Below are positions 61,741-64,000 of a DNA stretch of 64,000 bases, one piece after another (within the stretch, counting starts at the first letter, position 1; each line of letters opens with the position of its first letter). The stretch is taken from NCBI GenBank assembly GCA_036365515.1, contig CM070876.1, positions 35,347,195-35,411,194 on the forward strand, in the 5' to 3' direction. Both the position numbers and the translations under genes were made by a program. Below the pieces are notes generated by a model that saw only the letters and a program-made list of their open reading frames with translations, was not told the origin of the DNA and did not search any database. This DNA comes from Torymus aiolomorphi (taxonomy: Eukaryota > Arthropoda > Insecta > Hymenoptera > Torymidae).

Positions 61741-62237
61741 GATATCCTTCTTGTTCGCTCACTTTTTTATCTCTGTTTTTAAATTTTTCTAATTTTTGCT
61801 ATATCAAAATTTCAAAATACTGCACATGGACAGTCTTATAATGTTAAAACATACTATCTACTTTTAAGTTGAAAAAAGAACCAAAAAATAGAAATACAAA
61901 ATAAATTCTTTTAAAGTTATTAACATATACATAGATGTAGAAGTACGAAAGATGCGAAAATCTATGTATAATAATATCCTACGGTTTGAAAAAAAAAGCT
62001 AAAATAAGATTAAATTGCGAGTACAGAATCTCAACTTTTATTATTCCTGATTATAATAAGTAAAGGAGAATAGGATTAGTTGGTATACGAGGTCTATACC
62101 AAAATTAGCTTTACTTTCTTAAATGCATAATATATACATTATTATAATAGTGTTTTCATAGTTCGTAGATTGGAAGCATTATTTATTATTATAGCATGCG
62201 AGTATGATTAATAAAATCGTCCAGACTGCGAACCAGT
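61741..62237. other. Non-coding AT-rich sequence
   Basis: I see no gene or repeat. Confidence 0.5.
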
Positions 62238-62269
62238 CCCCCCCCCCCCCTCTCTCACACACACACACA
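62238..62269. repeat. Poly-C run followed by (CA)n
   Basis: Thirteen C, then CT and CA repeats. Confidence 0.88.
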
Positions 62270-62945
62270 TTATCGTTACTTTTATAGCGACAAAAGTAAA
62301 TATGGTTCTTGTCTATCATTGGCGCAAACCGCACCTTTTACTTCTGTACTAATCACTCTTTAGCCCTTTTCCACCCACTATAGAGATGCACTTTTCTCCT
62401 CTGTCCTCTATCCGACGTGAGTCCTCAATCTGCAAATTTCCGATCTCATTGTGAAGACGAAAAGCATGTTCGCTATTTATCATCACGATGTATTAGCGTC
62501 CAACATTTTCCGGCTGAGCGTCGTCGTTGTGCTGCATTATGCACGAGGCGCCGCGCCGCTTCGACCTCGGCTACGCCCACGACAATATTCAGATCTGACG
62601 ATGGGAGAAGATTTTTGTACACAGCGAACGGCTTATCAACCGTTACTAGGTGGCATTGCTCATAGTAGTAACACTTAGTCAGCTGGTTCATTTTAGAATA
62701 TAAATTCTTCTGTAAATGCAGTCCAAGCTGTATTCCATAATTTGAAGAATTTTTCTTTTCGAATTTCTTGCATTCAATCTTTAGAGTTAAATTTTATTTT
62801 GAATTTGCTGTATTTCATGGACAATTAATATAAAATATATAGATATTGAAATTGTACATCATATGTGACAATTACACATTCGTTCTTAATATCTAATATA
62901 ATAAATAACTCTTTAATCTAAACAGTACTTTTATTTTTTTTAAAG
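62270..62945. other. Non-coding or uncertain sequence
   Basis: A moderately GC-rich patch at 62400-62690 is open in several frames on both strands. None is recognisable. AT-rich after that. Confidence 0.4.
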
Positions 62946-63101
62946 AAGGTGAGAATAACCAAAGTGAACGAAGAGTATCAACTCCTAGATGATTTCCCGT
63001 GGGATGCTGCTGCGACTTATTACGTGACATATTCCATTCTCAGGACAGTGAAATTAAGTGGTCAGAGATCTCATTCAAACTTGTGGAACCTAGTCGAATG
63101 A
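62946..63101 (+). CDS. Possible terminal exon of an unidentified gene
   Basis: A T-rich tract and TTTAAAG acceptor precede a frame reading KVRITKVNEEYQLLDDFPWD, then AAATYYVTYSILRTVKLSG, to TGA at 63099-63101 (51 codons). The composition and residue pattern look like real protein, and it is less AT-rich than its flanks. I do not recognise it and found no partner exon upstream. It could be the end of a neighbouring plus-strand gene, a distant alternative klar exon, or chance. Confidence 0.3.
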   Translation, partial: KVRITKVNEEYQLLDDFPWDAAATYYVTYSILRTVKLSGQRSHSNLWNLVE

Positions 63102-64000
63102 CCAATCAAAAGTTTCTCTAAGTTCAGTAAGTCCACACATCTAAGAATCAAATTGTTTTCGTATTTAAATAAAAAATATATGCTAAATGTAGACGTTGAG
63201 AAAAAAATTTATCGAAGACCGAGACACACCGTTTTTTAAATTTATTTTATGGATTTATTTCGTAAGCAGTTCAATATTGTGATATTCTAATTAATCTACG
63301 TAAACAAAAATGAAATAAACACTTGCATAAGGTAGAAGATGCAGAACCATGAGTTGTAAAAAGTTAAAATATGAAATAACATCGAAATTTGAGCCTTCCT
63401 GAATATATATATATACTCAGTAATTAGTTTTTCATATTCATAAGTAAATACACTGTTGTAGTCTCACTATATAGAGAAAAGATATTTTAATTATAATTAA
63501 AATAATTCTTTGATAATAATTATTGTCAACATCAGTGATTCAATTGACGATATTGATATAAAACACTCTTAAATTATATAGTAAAAAATGATATCTATAA
63601 TATTGATATGAATTATTTACTTCAAATTGTCGGGAGAAACCAAAATCCAATTTATGTGCTGATATCAAACTTAGCCAAATTCTCTTCTCCTTATTCGAGG
63701 AAATTACACAGAAGTAGGAGCGCATAAATAGGTGTTGGGAGGGAAGAGGGGTTTGGTGCAGACAGGCATACACGCGTGCACGAACGCAAACACGGGCGAC
63801 ACAAGTAATCGAAATTGCGTCGCTGCAACAGCCGCTACCGCATTACGCATTCGTGAGCAAACGCAAACGCACCGCATGCGTGCATGACGGCCACAATTGC
63901 GCATAGACATACCCCGTCGCGTCGCGAATACGCGGCGCAAAGCCGTAATTATCCACTATGGTAATGCCACTGCGGTTAGTGTGTGTTTGCAACAATTCTG
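63102..64000. other. Non-coding sequence at window end
   Basis: AT-rich to about 63700, with a TA run at 63403-63415, then a CG-rich stretch with ACGCA-type repeats to the end. I see no gene. Confidence 0.45.

Overview
The window is animal nuclear DNA, most likely from an insect. Coding exons are short and GC-rich, bounded by GT-AG introns, and set in AT-rich non-coding sequence that carries microsatellites, foldback elements and a 5S-rRNA-derived repeat. The large protein read here is a KASH-domain protein of the insect Klarsicht type. A parasitoid or other hymenopteran host is my guess from the alternation of AT-rich DNA with CGCG/TATATA-rich, GA/CT-rich islands; the sequence does not prove it.

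Region 1-24940 holds no intact gene that I can support. It is probably upstream or first-intron DNA of the klarsicht-like gene. It contains a foldback element (1851-2104), a second inverted repeat (2140-2520), a broken minus-strand coding region with a recognisable ubiquitin-specific-protease (USP) C-terminal half (2839-5960), a 90-base CA microsatellite, a 5S-rRNA-derived SINE (9509-9860), and a 720-base element (19527-20246) with the same CACGGAG termini as the first foldback and a tRNA-like insert.

Region 24941-54207 carries fifteen plus-strand exons. They join in one frame with matching phases (4095 nt, 1364 codons plus stop) and end in a KASH domain with one membrane segment, a cysteine 23 residues before the end and the terminal GPPPV. 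The first exon here starts at a splice acceptor, so the true N-terminus lies upstream. The order is a Ser/acidic-rich linker region, then a predicted spectrin-like/coiled-coil region, then KASH. As a LINC-complex member the protein should sit in the outer nuclear membrane, bind a SUN protein in the perinuclear space, and connect the nucleus to microtubule motors.

Two places suggest further isoforms. A GC-rich island inside the 10-kb intron 10 ends in a 52-base ATG exon (40174-40225) whose phase fits exon 11, which would give a 429-residue short KASH isoform. An open frame after the KASH stop (54284-54481) sits behind a splice acceptor and fits the phase of exon 13, which would give an isoform without KASH.

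Nested inside the gene are a 351-base near-identical tandem duplication, MITE-like elements, and, in intron 11 on the minus strand, a decayed extended-Tudor-domain pseudogene (about 49370-49904). Downstream, 54208-64000 holds the 3' UTR, mostly AT-rich DNA, a long foldback element with TA flanks (59102-59620), and one unidentified possible terminal exon (62946-63101).
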